DNA of 64,000 bases from Lautropia sp. (GCA_030527825.1 JAUNAC010000002.1:656444-720443); one strand, 5' to 3'. Shown: positions 49,922-59,912, numbered from the stretch's first letter. Translations and numbers: made by a program. The notes: generated from the letters alone by a model not told the origin.

Positions 49922-52477
49922 ATGGATGCTTCCATGTCTAGAGATTCCATTGTCGCGCAACCGATATTGAACCTCCACGCTCCTGCCCGCTGGGCTGGCA
50001 AACGGCTGCCGCTACTCACTGCACTGCTGCTGGCCTGTCATCTGCCGCTCGCCTCGGCGCAACTGGTAGCTGATCCCGGGCTGAGTGGCACTGCCCTGCC
50101 CAAGGAAGTCATCCCGTACCGCCTGGACCAGGAAGGCTCCTCTGCGCCCCGCCAAAGCCCGGCCGACCGCGATGGCTTTGTCACCCTGACATTTGGCGCC
50201 GGCAAGACAGAGCAGCCGCCAAGCTGGCTGATCATCCGTCCGCAGAACGGCAGCTGGAACTGGCAGGCGGTCAAGAGCCTGCGCATGCACCTGCAAAACA
50301 TCATGCCCTGGGCCGTAACACTGCTGGTGCAGGTGACCGATACCCAGGGCCATAGTCTGCAGAGCACATTGGCACTGCCGCCCGGCCCTCCCTTTGCGCT
50401 GGCTATGCCCCTGAGCGCACTCCAACCCCTGCAGATGGGTATGCGATCCGGCCCACCCATACCCTGGACAACGGGGGGGGCAATCAGTGGCCTGGCGGAA
50501 AGCGTCACCGGTACGCTGGATGTCCAGCATGTCAATGAAATCCGCATCGGCATGCCCGTTCCGGATGCCGAGCAGAAAATCCGGCTGGGCAAGATCTTCC
50601 TGCCCCCCATCGGCAGCGACGATGTTCAGCTGGCCTACACCGGCATTGTGGATGGCTACGGCCAATACAGCCGGCTGGACTGGCCCGGCAAATATCATGC
50701 GCCACGCAGGCTTGTACAGGCACTGGCAGAATTCGCGCCCTCCGGAATGCATGCCACTGCAACGCACCGCCACGCTCATGGCAATACCAGCCCGCGGCTG
50801 CAAGCCCGCCGTACCCAGGCTTATCGGGATGCAGAAGATGCAGTGCGTGCCGATTTTGCGCAGTTCGTCCACCGGGCTGACCAAAAGCTTGAACATGATC
50901 TCAAGGCACTGCGTGACGAGCAGACACCGGCGCCCGGTGCAACCGATAGCAGCCCTGGCCAGGTGCCTGCCGCCAGCCAGGACCGCTATGGTGGCCTCAG
51001 CGGCATCCCCGGTGGCGGCAAGGGCACGGGCTGGTTCACTACGGGTCGCCTGATCCTGCGCGATGGTAGCCGGCGACACATTCTGCTCACCCCGGAAGGC
51101 AACCCCTTTTTCTCGCTGGGTGTCAACGCCATCCAGCGTGACAACAGTGAAACTTTTGTCAGCGGACGTGAATTCCAGTTCACGGATCTGCCGAACGCCA
51201 GCAGCCCGGAACACCGCTTCTTCAAGCAACGCGACAGCACCGACGAGCTGCCGGCCGACAGCGGTGCCCAGGCGGGGCGCAACTTTCTCAAGGGACAAAC
51301 ATTCGACTTCTATCAGGCCAACCTCTTTCGGCGCGACGGCAAGGACTGGCCACAGCGCTGGGTCACCCGGACCGGCAAGCGTCTGAAAGGCTGGGGCTTC
51401 AACACCGTCGGCGCGTGGAGCGACACCAGCATGGATCATGTCCGGCTGCCCTACACACGCATTGCCCACATCATCGGCCCTTTTGCCCGCCTCAGTGACG
51501 GCAACAACTGGTGGCAGGGTATCCCGGATGCCTTCGATCCCGCCTTTGCCCGGGCCGTCGACCAGACGCTGCAGAAGGAAACCGCCGGCAGCCACGATGA
51601 TCCCTGGCTCATCGGCTGGTTTGTCGACAACGAGCTGGGCTGGGGCAATGGTTCCTCTGCCGACCCGCATCAGCGCTACGCACTGGCCTACTCCGCCCTG
51701 GCCATGGATGCCGCCCAGCCCCAGGCCCACGCCAAGCGTGCGCTGGTCGCCCTGCTGCGCGACCGTTACAACAACAACCTGCCGGAGCTGGCCCGTGTCT
51801 GGCAGCGGCCCCTGGCCAGCTGGCAGGCAGTCGAGGCCGCCTGGACCCCCGCCCAGCTGCCTGACGGCAACAACCCGCAGGTCGCTGCCGACCTGTCGGC
51901 CTTCCTGCGTCTGCACGCCAATGCCTATTACTCGCGCGTGGCCAGCGCCCTGAAAAAGTACGCGCCGCACCATCTCTATCTCGGCAGCCGGCTGGCCGGT
52001 CGCACCCCGGAAGCGGTGGCGGCCTGCGCCCGCTGGTGTGACGTGATCAGCTTCAACCTTTATATTCCGTCACTGCAAGAGGGCTTTGAAGCCGAGGAAT
52101 TTGCCCGCCTGGACAAGCCTGCCCTGCTGACGGAATTCCATTTCGGGTCGGCCGACCGCGGCCCCTTCTGGCCAGGGGTCATGAGCGTCAACACGGAGGC
52201 CGAGCGCAGCCCGGCCTATCGCCGGATGCTCGAATCCGTGCTGGCCAGCCACCAGTTCGTGGGGGCGCACTGGTTTCAGTACCTGGATCAGCCGGTGACA
52301 GGGCGTTGGCTGGATGGTGAGAACGGCCATCTCGGCCTGGTGGGTATCACAGACATCCCCTGGCATGATTTCGTCCTGTCTGTCGCCCGCACCCATGCCA
52401 ACATTCTCACGGCGCTCCGGGCGCAAAGCAGCCGCGTTCAGGAAGCCTCCGCCACCCCGCCCCCATCGGCTGACTAA
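49922..52477 (+). CDS. Exported GH50-like glycoside hydrolase (agarase family)
   Basis: 851-aa protein with a signal peptide (hydrophobic LLTALLLACHLPLASA, cleavage near residue 46), an N-terminal beta-rich region (about 60-250) like the CBM-like domain of GH50 enzymes, an Ala/Arg/Asp-rich linker (about 255-340) and a clan GH-A barrel (about 355-840). The likely acid/base Glu is in GWFVDNELGWG (E571) and the nucleophile in LLTEFHFGSADRG (E738); HWFQYLDQPVTGRWLDGENGHLG is also very close to GH50. Known GH50 enzymes cut agarose, but agar use by this organism is not implied. It starts 12 bases after recJ. Start ATG 49934 is an alternative. Confidence 0.78.
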   Translation: MDASMSRDSIVAQPILNLHAPARWAGKRLPLLTALLLACHLPLASAQLVADPGLSGTALPKEVIPYRLDQEGSSAPRQSPADRDGFVTLTFGAGKTEQPPSWLIIRPQNGSWNWQAVKSLRMHLQNIMPWAVTLLVQVTDTQGHSLQSTLALPPGPPFALAMPLSALQPLQMGMRSGPPIPWTTGGAISGLAESVTGTLDVQHVNEIRIGMPVPDAEQKIRLGKIFLPPIGSDDVQLAYTGIVDGYGQYSRLDWPGKYHAPRRLVQALAEFAPSGMHATATHRHAHGNTSPRLQARRTQAYRDAEDAVRADFAQFVHRADQKLEHDLKALRDEQTPAPGATDSSPGQVPAASQDRYGGLSGIPGGGKGTGWFTTGRLILRDGSRRHILLTPEGNPFFSLGVNAIQRDNSETFVSGREFQFTDLPNASSPEHRFFKQRDSTDELPADSGAQAGRNFLKGQTFDFYQANLFRRDGKDWPQRWVTRTGKRLKGWGFNTVGAWSDTSMDHVRLPYTRIAHIIGPFARLSDGNNWWQGIPDAFDPAFARAVDQTLQKETAGSHDDPWLIGWFVDNELGWGNGSSADPHQRYALAYSALAMDAAQPQAHAKRALVALLRDRYNNNLPELARVWQRPLASWQAVEAAWTPAQLPDGNNPQVAADLSAFLRLHANAYYSRVASALKKYAPHHLYLGSRLAGRTPEAVAACARWCDVISFNLYIPSLQEGFEAEEFARLDKPALLTEFHFGSADRGPFWPGVMSVNTEAERSPAYRRMLESVLASHQFVGAHWFQYLDQPVTGRWLDGENGHLGLVGITDIPWHDFVLSVARTHANILTALRAQSSRVQEASATPPPSAD

Positions 52478-52506
52478 AAGGCGGCGCGGAGAGTGGGAAA
52501 CGGCAG

Positions 52507-52535
52507 CCCGCCGCCCTGCACACAGGGCAGGCGGG
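52507..52535. terminator. GC-rich hairpin between convergent genes
   Basis: CCCGCC-GCCCTG (52507-52518) pairs with CAGGGC-A-GGCGGG (52523-52535) around CACA, with one bulge. It lies between the GH50-like gene and dgkA, both ending here; no U-run. Confidence 0.5.
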
Positions 52536-52544
52536 GTGGGACAG

Positions 52545-52925
52545 TTACCACCAGCCCAGCAAATTATGGCCTGCCAGGGCCAGCCAGCCCAGCCCGGCCA
52601 GCAGCAGGCTGAGCAACACCGCCGCAGACCCCAGATCCTTGGCCCGCCCGGACAGTTCATGCTGTTCGGGGCCGATGCGATCCACGACCGCCTCAACAGC
52701 CGAATTCAGCAGCTCGACTACCATGACCTGCCAGCTCAACGCCAGGAGTAGCAGAATCTGTGTCACCCCCTGACCGACCCAGAAAGCCAGGGGCGTCAAT
52801 ACAACAACCAGCAGCAACTCCTGACGAAAAGCGGCCTCACCGCGCCAGGCTGCCTGCAGACCCTGCAGACTGTAGCCCGTAGCGTGCCTGATGCGGGTCA
52901 GGCCGGTTGCACCGGGTTTGGCCAT
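52545..52925 (-). CDS. dgkA: Diacylglycerol kinase
   Basis: 126-aa three-helix inner-membrane kinase that converts diacylglycerol to phosphatidate. The active-site signature ELLNSAVEAVVDRIGPEQHE is at about residues 70-89, followed by SGRAKDLGSAAV; the N-terminal amphipathic helix and three membrane helices are present. It follows eptA by 76 bases on the same strand; diacylglycerol is the by-product of EptA. Confidence 0.95.
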   Translation of the reverse strand: MAKPGATGLTRIRHATGYSLQGLQAAWRGEAAFRQELLLVVVLTPLAFWVGQGVTQILLLLALSWQVMVVELLNSAVEAVVDRIGPEQHELSGRAKDLGSAAVLLSLLLAGLGWLALAGHNLLGWW

Positions 52926-53001
52926 GGCTGCTTCTCCTTCTTTTCATTGACCAGCACAACAAGAGCCCCACCCAGAGCGGCGAGGCCGCCATGCCCGCCC
53001 C

Positions 53002-54633
53002 TCAATGCGAACGGCAGGGCGCGAAAACGTCGAGGTGCTCGTCATAGACCGTTGTCTGGACATTCCAGAGTCCCAGCATCGACGGAAAGATGTTGTCATG
53101 CGAGTAATCATGTCCCTGTTCACCGGCACGCTGGCGCAGACACGCCAGATCCAGATGACGCGATGCCGCCATACCGGGAGAGATCCAGATCTGCATCGGT
53201 ACCCGACGCTGCTGGATGGGTGCAAAGCGATAGGGGATGCCGTGCAGGTACAGGCCGTTCTCGCCCAGAGATTCGCCATGATCGGAGGCATAGAGCAACG
53301 CGGTATCGTAATCCTTCGAATAACGCCGAAGGGTCTCGATCATCTGGGCCAGGACATAGTCCGTATAGCGGATGGTGTTGTCGTAGGCGTTCACCAGCTG
53401 CTCGTGATCGCAGTTCTCGATGTCGGCCCGTGCGCAGTCCGGCACGAAATGACGGTGCTCTGGCGGATAGCGCTTGAAGTAGGTTGGCCCGTGGCTGCCA
53501 AACAGATGAAATACCAGCAGCTTGTCGCCTGACATACCGGCAATGCGCTCATCCACATGCTCGAGCATTGCCATGTCCACGCATACCTCACCATCACAAT
53601 ACTTCGGGAAGTCCTTGGGCTGGATGATACGGTTGGGGACACGCAGGCATGTTCCCTTGCAGCCGTCATCATTGTCGCTCCAGTCCACGGCGACCCCGGT
53701 GCGTTTGAGAATATCCAGCAGACTGTCACTGTTGCGGGCCCGCGCCTGGTCATAGTGATCCTGGGTCTGATTGGACAGCATGCACGGTAGCGACTGGGCC
53801 GTAGCCGTGCCACATGAACGCACATCGACGAAGTTCACCATGTTGGGATCGCCGGCCGTGAAGGGTGTGGTCTCGCGGCCATAACCGTTGAAGGGATAGT
53901 TCATGGCCCGCGCCGTCTCACCTACCACCAGGAACACGAGTGAAGGCTTCTGGTCAGTCGGAACCACCCGCTTCGCGTCGGTGCCAACCAGCTGGAAGGG
54001 CTCCGGCGTACTCAAATAGAACTTGCGGACATACTTGTAGCTGTTGAGGACGAAGTTGATCGGCATGATCTCGTCCTTGAGCTGGGGATTGTTGCGGCCC
54101 ACCGAGGCATAGTCCTGATAGTAGAGCGCCGCGACCAGTAACAGAACCGCCACCGAGGCCAGCATGGATCCCAGGCGATAGAACATGCCCCGCCACCAGC
54201 TGGCGGGATACTCGATGTGCACCAGAAACAGCAGGATGGCTGGCAGCAATCCGGTCAGCAGCACCCAGATGACGGGGCCCGCCGTGACGAACGACATCAC
54301 CTCGGCGGTATGTGTCTCCAGGATATTCTGCACCTGTTCACGATCAAACACGATTCCGTAACGCCAGGCTCCCCAGCTGGCCATCGCGCCCAATACCAGC
54401 AGCACGGCAAAGAAAGGTTTGAGCAGAAAGCGGATCGAAAACGGCACGAACACCAGGTTCAGGGCAGCCAGCAGAAACAGGGGAATGCTGATGGCAAAGC
54501 CGATACGGAAATGCTCAAGCGCCTGCAGGATGCGCTTCATGTGGAGCAGCAGCGGCAGGTTCTGAACCAGCAGGAAGAAAACGGCAAGCAGCAATACCAG
54601 CGGAATAAGCCGGATCTTGAATCGAGAGCGCAT
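53002..54633 (-). CDS. eptA: Lipid A phosphoethanolamine transferase EptA
   Basis: Inner-membrane enzyme that moves phosphoethanolamine from phosphatidylethanolamine to lipid A, lowering negative charge; same family as MCR. The 543-aa protein has five N-terminal membrane helices (about 10-190) and a periplasmic sulfatase-fold domain: VVGETARAMN (zinc Glu), CGTATAQSLPCMLS (nucleophile Thr), HLFGSHGPTY (His) and YASDHGESLGENGLYLHG (Asp/His). Several cysteines match the conserved disulfides. ATG 54633 was chosen by family length; no Shine-Dalgarno is visible and the frame is open to 54756. Probably cotranscribed with dgkA. Confidence 0.9.
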   Translation of the reverse strand: MRSRFKIRLIPLVLLLAVFFLLVQNLPLLLHMKRILQALEHFRIGFAISIPLFLLAALNLVFVPFSIRFLLKPFFAVLLVLGAMASWGAWRYGIVFDREQVQNILETHTAEVMSFVTAGPVIWVLLTGLLPAILLFLVHIEYPASWWRGMFYRLGSMLASVAVLLLVAALYYQDYASVGRNNPQLKDEIMPINFVLNSYKYVRKFYLSTPEPFQLVGTDAKRVVPTDQKPSLVFLVVGETARAMNYPFNGYGRETTPFTAGDPNMVNFVDVRSCGTATAQSLPCMLSNQTQDHYDQARARNSDSLLDILKRTGVAVDWSDNDDGCKGTCLRVPNRIIQPKDFPKYCDGEVCVDMAMLEHVDERIAGMSGDKLLVFHLFGSHGPTYFKRYPPEHRHFVPDCARADIENCDHEQLVNAYDNTIRYTDYVLAQMIETLRRYSKDYDTALLYASDHGESLGENGLYLHGIPYRFAPIQQRRVPMQIWISPGMAASRHLDLACLRQRAGEQGHDYSHDNIFPSMLGLWNVQTTVYDEHLDVFAPCRSH

Positions 54634-54766
54634 GGATCGGAGGAGAAAAGGAAAAGACGGGGGCGCCACCGTAGCGTGCTGGCACAGGCCCGTCTTCGGG
54701 AAAGTGCAGGCTATATAATCGCATGCTAACCTCACTTGACCCACCCTTTTCAACACAACTGCACAG

Positions 54767-55871
54767 ATGGACGCCGAGCGATTGAATCAGCTTGAAGCCC
54801 GCCTGGAGAACCTCGGCCAGCGGCTGGAGGATCTCAGGGGGTATCTTTGACTTCGACGAGAAGAAAAACCGCCTGACCGAGGTCAATTCCGCCCTGGAGG
54901 CCCCCGATATCTGGAACGATGCCACCGCAGCGCTTGAGCTCGGCAAGGAAAAGCGTGCCCTGGACAACGTCGTGGGCACCATCGAACAGCTCACCGGCAC
55001 GCTCTCCGACACACGCGACCTTTACGGGATGGCCGTGGCCGAGAACGACGACCCCACACTGGAGGAGCTTGAGCGCGACTCGCTCGGCATCCAGGAAGGC
55101 GTGGAGGCGCTGGAATTCCGGCGGATGTTTTCCAACCCGGCCGACCCAAGCCCCTGCTTTCTTGAAATCCAGGCGGGCGCGGGCGGCACCGAGGCGTGCG
55201 ACTGGGCGGCCATGCTGCTGCGCCAGTACCTTCGCTATTGCGAACGCCGGGGCTTCACAACCACGCTGCTGGAAGAAAGCGAAGGAGACGTGGCGGGCAT
55301 CAAGGGCGCCACGCTGAAGGTCGAGGGCGAATACGCCTACGGCTACCTGCGCACCGAAACCGGCATCCACCGCCTGGTGCGCAAGTCCCCCTTCGATTCA
55401 AGTGGCGGTCGGCACACCTCGTTTGCCTCGGTTTATGTCTACCCGGAAGTGGATGACTCGATCGAGATCGACATCAACCCGGCCGACCTGCGCATCGACG
55501 TCTACCGGGCATCGGGCGCCGGCGGCCAGCACGTGAACAAGACGGAATCCGCCGTCCGGATTACCCACCTGCCCACCAACACGGTCGTGCAGTGCCAGAA
55601 TGACCGCTCGCAGCACCGCAACCGCGACGAGGCCATGAAAATGCTGCGGGCGCGTCTGTTCGAGCTGGAGATGCGCAAGCGCCGGGCCGAACAGGACAAG
55701 GTCGAGGCCGCCAAGACCGACATCGGCTGGGGACACCAGATCCGCTCCTACGTGCTGGACCAGTCACGCATCAAGGATCTGCGCACCAACTACGAAACCA
55801 GCAACACCCGTGCCGTGCTCGATGGCGATCTCGACGACTTCATCGCCGAAAGCCTCAAGCAGGGCGTCTGA
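54767..55871 (+). CDS. prfB: Peptide chain release factor 2, with programmed +1 frameshift
   Basis: RF2 ends translation at UGA and UAA. The gene is read as 54767-54847, then +1 shift, then 54849-55871, giving 367 aa, the normal length. The first 27 codons end at an in-frame UGA (54848-54850). The tripeptide anticodon SPF is in [13 protein letters not shown], and the GGQ motif is in [16 protein letters not shown]; the residue equivalent to E. coli K-12 Thr246 is Ala here. Divergent from eptA; lysS follows after 67 bases, the conserved prfB-lysS pair. Confidence 0.96.
54836..54851 (+). promoter_or_regulatory. RF2 programmed frameshift site
   Basis: AGGGGG (internal Shine-Dalgarno, 54836-54841), a 3-base spacer TAT, then CTT TGA C (54845-54851): the canonical slippery site. 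Low RF2 slows reading of UGA and favours the shift, so RF2 controls its own synthesis. Confidence 0.95.
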
Positions 55872-55938
55872 AACGCCCGCCCTCTCTCCGCTGCGGGCCC
55901 CCACCCGCAGCATCCATCCGGATTCCCTCTTCCACACC

Positions 55939-57477
55939 ATGTCCGATCATCACGAAGCCCCTGCATCCGCTTCCGGCAGCGACCCTGAGCTGCCCATTGA
56001 CGAGAATCAGATCATTGCCGAGCGGCGTGCCAAGCTGGCCGCCCTGCGCGAGACATCGGCCGTCCCCTTTCCCAATGACTTCGTGCCAGCCGACCGGGCC
56101 GCAGCCCTGTTTGCCGCCCACGATGCCAAGGACCGCGACACGCTGGAAGGCGAGGCCCTTTCCGTTTCCGTGGCCGGCCGCATGGTGCTCAAGCGTGTGC
56201 AGGGCAAGGCAAGCTTTGCCACCCTGCAGGACGCCACCGGCCGCATTCAGCTCTGGATGAACGACGATGGCATTGGTGCTGCTGCCCATGAGGCGTTCAA
56301 GCACTGGGATCTGGGAGACATCATCGCAGCCGAAGGGACGCTTTTCAAGACCAAAAAGGGCGAACTCTCGATCCGCTGCCGGACTGTACGCCTGCTGACC
56401 AAGTCGCTGCGGCCGCTGCCGGACAAATTCCATGGCCTGGCCGATCAGGAAATGCGCTATCGCCAGCGCTACGTGGATCTGATGAGCAACGAGTCCACCC
56501 GCCAGACCTTCATGGTGCGCAGCCGGGCCATCTCTGCCATCCGGCAGTTCATGGTGGACCACGGCTTCCTGGAGGTCGAGACACCGATGCTGCAGCCGAT
56601 CCCCGGCGGTGCATCAGCACGCCCGTTCGAGACGCATCACAATGCACTCGATCAGGCCATGTTCCTGCGGATCGCGCCAGAGCTCTATCTGAAACGGCTG
56701 ATCGTCGGTGGCTTCGAACGGGTCTTCGAGATCAATCGCAACTTCCGCAACGAGGGACTGAGTCCGCGACACAATCCCGAGTTCACCATGATGGAGTTCT
56801 ACGCGGCCTATACCGACTACCGCTGGATGATGGACTTCACCGAGCAGGTGATCCGCCATGCCGCCCAGGAGGCCCGCGGCAGCACGGTCATCAGCTACCA
56901 GGGCCGCGAGGTGGATCTCTCGAAACCCTTTGCGCGGCTGACCATCGTCGAGGCCATCCGCACCCATGCGCCCGAGCTGCCGGCCGATCGGCTCGATGAT
57001 GTTGCCTGGCTGCGCGCCGAGCTGGCCCGGCATGGGGTCGAGCCGCCGGCCACGGCCGGCGTGGGTGCCCTGCAGCTTGCCCTCTTTGAGGAAGTCGCCG
57101 AGGCCAAGCTCTGGGATCCGACCTTCATCATCGACTATCCGGCCGAGGTGTCGCCGCTGGCCCGTGCCGCCGACAGTGACCCTGCCCTGACCGATCGCTT
57201 CGAACTCTTCATCACCGGTCGCGAATTCGCCAATGCCTTCTCGGAGCTCAACGATCCGGAGGACCAGGCCGAACGCTTCCGCCGTCAGGTCGAAGCCAAG
57301 GAGGCTGGCGATGATGAAGCGATGTACTACGATGCCGACTACGTCCGGGCGCTCGAATATGGCATGCCACCCACGGGGGGCTGCGGTATTGGCATTGATC
57401 GCCTGATGATGCTGCTGACTGACAGCCCGACCATCCGGGACGTAATCCTCTTTCCGGCACTCAAGCGGGAAGGCTGA
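55939..57477 (+). CDS. lysS: Lysine-tRNA ligase (class II)
   Basis: 512-aa synthetase. An OB-fold anticodon-binding domain (about 60-165; [21 protein letters not shown]) precedes the class II core with motif 1 [21 protein letters not shown], motif 2 [24 protein letters not shown] and motif 3 [16 protein letters not shown]. The first ~25 residues are a variable extension. ATG 55939 gives the standard length. Confidence 0.96.
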   Translation: MSDHHEAPASASGSDPELPIDENQIIAERRAKLAALRETSAVPFPNDFVPADRAAALFAAHDAKDRDTLEGEALSVSVAGRMVLKRVQGKASFATLQDATGRIQLWMNDDGIGAAAHEAFKHWDLGDIIAAEGTLFKTKKGELSIRCRTVRLLTKSLRPLPDKFHGLADQEMRYRQRYVDLMSNESTRQTFMVRSRAISAIRQFMVDHGFLEVETPMLQPIPGGASARPFETHHNALDQAMFLRIAPELYLKRLIVGGFERVFEINRNFRNEGLSPRHNPEFTMMEFYAAYTDYRWMMDFTEQVIRHAAQEARGSTVISYQGREVDLSKPFARLTIVEAIRTHAPELPADRLDDVAWLRAELARHGVEPPATAGVGALQLALFEEVAEAKLWDPTFIIDYPAEVSPLARAADSDPALTDRFELFITGREFANAFSELNDPEDQAERFRRQVEAKEAGDDEAMYYDADYVRALEYGMPPTGGCGIGIDRLMMLLTDSPTIRDVILFPALKREG

Positions 57478-57512
57478 TCCAGGAGACCGCCTCTGAGCAA
57501 GGCGTGAGTGTT

Positions 57513-57547
57513 AAGATTCCTCGCCCCCTCCACAGAACAGGAATCTT
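57513..57547 (+). repeat. Hairpin covering the ribosome-binding site of the DAACS symporter
   Basis: AAGATTCCT (57513-57521) pairs perfectly with AGGAATCTT (57539-57547), loop 17. The second arm contains the AGGAA Shine-Dalgarno, 3 bases before ATG 57551. Confidence 0.55.
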
Positions 57548-57550
57548 CCC

Positions 57551-58810
57551 ATGTTCAGGCAATGGAAACTCACCCACTGGATCATGCTGAGCATGGTGTT
57601 TGGAATCGTTGTCGGCTATATCTGCCATCGCAACGCTGCCAGCCCCGAAGATGCCAAAGCGATCGCCGCCAACTTCAAGGTCATGACCGAGATCTTTCTG
57701 CGGCTGATCAAGATGCTCATCGCACCGCTCATTCTGTCCACCCTGATATCAGGCATCGCCAGCATGGACAGTGGCAGCGCCATTGGCCGCATCGGCCTGC
57801 GCGCCCTGGCCTGGTTCGTCATCGCGGCCATTCTCTCCTTCAGCATCGGCCTCTTCTTTGTCAATCTGACCCATCCCGGCACCGGCCTTGACCTGGCCCT
57901 GCCCGCTGCCGGTGCCAGCACCGATCTCCACACCAGCACCCTGAACCTGAAAGACTTCCTGACGCACCTCTTTCCAAAGAGCGTGGCCGATGCCATGGCC
58001 ACCAACCAGATTATGCAAATTCTGGTCTTCTCGCTTTTCTTCGGGGTTGCCCTCAGCCGGATCGCGAGCGACCAGGGGCGTTACCTGAAAGGAGCCATTG
58101 ATGGGCTACAGGAAGTCATGATGCGCATGACCAACATGGTGATGATGTTCGCGCCGCTGGGCATCTTTGCCGCACTGGCCGCAGCCGTCACCATCCAGGG
58201 TGCAGAAGTCCTGAGTACTTACGGCAAGCTCATCGGCTGGTTCTTTGTTGCCATGCTGGTGCTCTGGGGCGCACTGATCGCGGCCGGCTGGCTCGTGCTG
58301 GGTGGACGAATGAAAACCTTGCTTGCCTCCGTTCGCGAGCCGCTGATGATCGCCTTCTCTACTGCCAGCAGTGAAGCCGCCTATCCCCGTCTTATCGAAG
58401 GGTTGCAGGATTTCGGTATCCGGCGGCGCCTGGTCGGCTTCGTCCTGCCACTAGGGTATTCCTTCAACCTGGATGGCTCCATGATTTACCAGGCATTTGC
58501 CGCGGTCTTCATCGCCCAGGCCTATGGCGTGCACATGTCGCTGGCCCAGCAGCTGTCCATGATGCTGGTACTGATGGTCAGCAGCAAGGGGACTGCCGCC
58601 GTGCCGCGGGGGTCACTGGTGGTCGTGGCCGCCGTGCTGCCCATGTACGGCCTGCCTGAGGCCGGGCTGCTGCTGGTCATGGGCATTGACCAGATCCTCG
58701 ATATGGGTCGAACAGCGACCAACGTCCTGGGCAACAGTATTGCAACCGCAGTCATTGCAAAATGGGAAGGCGAACTGGCCACCAGCGCTACCACCAAAAC
58801 AGCTACCTGA
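57551..58810 (+). CDS. Dicarboxylate/amino-acid:cation symporter (DAACS family)
   Basis: 419-aa inner-membrane symporter of the GltP/DctA/GltPh family, driven by H+ or Na+. Eight helices and two re-entrant loops are expected; family marks are AFSTASSEAAYPRL (first hairpin serine-rich motif), GYSFNLDGSMIY (the NMDGT-type motif as NLDGS), SSKGTAAVPRGSLVV (second hairpin) and DQILDMGRTATNVLGN (substrate/cation helix). The Arg in DMGRTATN favours acidic substrates (aspartate, glutamate or C4-dicarboxylates). Followed by a terminator. Confidence 0.9.
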   Translation: MFRQWKLTHWIMLSMVFGIVVGYICHRNAASPEDAKAIAANFKVMTEIFLRLIKMLIAPLILSTLISGIASMDSGSAIGRIGLRALAWFVIAAILSFSIGLFFVNLTHPGTGLDLALPAAGASTDLHTSTLNLKDFLTHLFPKSVADAMATNQIMQILVFSLFFGVALSRIASDQGRYLKGAIDGLQEVMMRMTNMVMMFAPLGIFAALAAAVTIQGAEVLSTYGKLIGWFFVAMLVLWGALIAAGWLVLGGRMKTLLASVREPLMIAFSTASSEAAYPRLIEGLQDFGIRRRLVGFVLPLGYSFNLDGSMIYQAFAAVFIAQAYGVHMSLAQQLSMMLVLMVSSKGTAAVPRGSLVVVAAVLPMYGLPEAGLLLVMGIDQILDMGRTATNVLGNSIATAVIAKWEGELATSATTKTAT

Positions 58811-58851
58811 CAAACTCCACGCTGCCAGTTGCTGCCGCCCTTCTCATCCAT

Positions 58852-58875
58852 ACCCCGGCTTCCCGGGGTTTTCCC
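58852..58875 (+). terminator. Rho-independent terminator after the DAACS symporter
   Basis: ACCCCGG (58852-58858) and CCGGGGT (58863-58869) with a 4-base loop, followed by TTTTCCCTT. Confidence 0.75.
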
Positions 58876-59076
58876 TTATCTAAAAGACGCGGCTTTTATT
58901 TTTTTATTTTACAAATCAATCTGTTAAGAAATATCCTAAATCTGCCAATGCCCAATCTCCAGAAATCTCAGGCATCAGATTGTCATTTAATCTCCCCATT
59001 TCTGATAGATTTCCGACCATTCTGCATAGCTGGTCCTTCATCACGCCAGCCTTTTTTACTCAGGAGTATCCTGCCC

Positions 59077-59844
59077 ATGACACGTGCGCTGATCAAACCC
59101 CTGCTGGCCGCGGCGGCCCTGACTTGTGCCGTCAGTAGCCAGGCCGCCCAGAATGACGTGGTTCGCATTGGCATTGAAGGTGCCTATCCTCCGTTCAGCT
59201 CGGTGGACTCCAAAGGCAACCTATATGGCTTTGATGTCGATATCGCCAAAGCGCTGTGCAATCAAATGAAGGCAAAATGCCAATTTGTCTCACAGGAATG
59301 GGACGGCATCATCCCGGCATTGATCGCCCGTAAATTCGACGCGATCATTTCGTCCATGGCCGACACTGAAGAGCGTCGTAAACAGGTCGATTTCTCCAAT
59401 GCCTACTATCACACAACCATTGCCGTGGCCGTCTCCAAGGACGCCGACATCAAAGACATCTCACCTGAGTCCATGAAAGGCCACGCTATCGGTGCGCAGT
59501 CTTCATCCACCCAGGGCATGTATGCCGAAGATGTCTATGGCAAGGCCGGTGCCGACGTGCACCTGTATCCCACCCCTGATGAAGCCGGGGCGGATCTGAT
59601 TGCGGGACGCCTGGATGCCATCGTGCATGACAAATTCCCCCTGCGGGAATGGATGGAAAAACACAGCGAAGACTGCTGCCGGATGCTGGGTGAAATCAAG
59701 GAAACGGAATCGCCCATCAGCGTAGCCGTCCGCAAAGGCGACAAAAAACTGGCCGAACGCTTTAACAAGGCCATTGACGCCATCCGGGCCGACGGCACCT
59801 ATCAGAAGATTTCCATCAAATACTTCGGTACCGACATCTACTGA
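59077..59844 (+). CDS. Polar amino-acid ABC transporter, periplasmic binding protein
   Basis: 255-aa protein with signal peptide (LIKPLLAAAALTCAVSSQA, cleavage near residue 22). SBP family 3 features: VRIGIEGAYPPFSSVDSKGNLYGFDVDIAKALC, then CQFVSQEWDGIIPALIARKFDAIISSMADTEERRKQVDFS and the Asp-rich YPTPDEAGADLIAGRLDAIVHD hinge. Closest in pattern to the lysine/arginine/ornithine and histidine binding proteins (ArgT/HisJ). It leads the binding protein-permease-permease-ATPase operon. An AT-rich stretch (58880-58960) lies upstream. Confidence 0.9.
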   Translation: MTRALIKPLLAAAALTCAVSSQAAQNDVVRIGIEGAYPPFSSVDSKGNLYGFDVDIAKALCNQMKAKCQFVSQEWDGIIPALIARKFDAIISSMADTEERRKQVDFSNAYYHTTIAVAVSKDADIKDISPESMKGHAIGAQSSSTQGMYAEDVYGKAGADVHLYPTPDEAGADLIAGRLDAIVHDKFPLREWMEKHSEDCCRMLGEIKETESPISVAVRKGDKKLAERFNKAIDAIRADGTYQKISIKYFGTDIY

Positions 59845-59912
59845 TCTCCGCAGATATCCCCCTGGGCCCGGCCGCATGATGCGTTTTTCAATGATCCCAG
59901 ACCTTCTCCACC

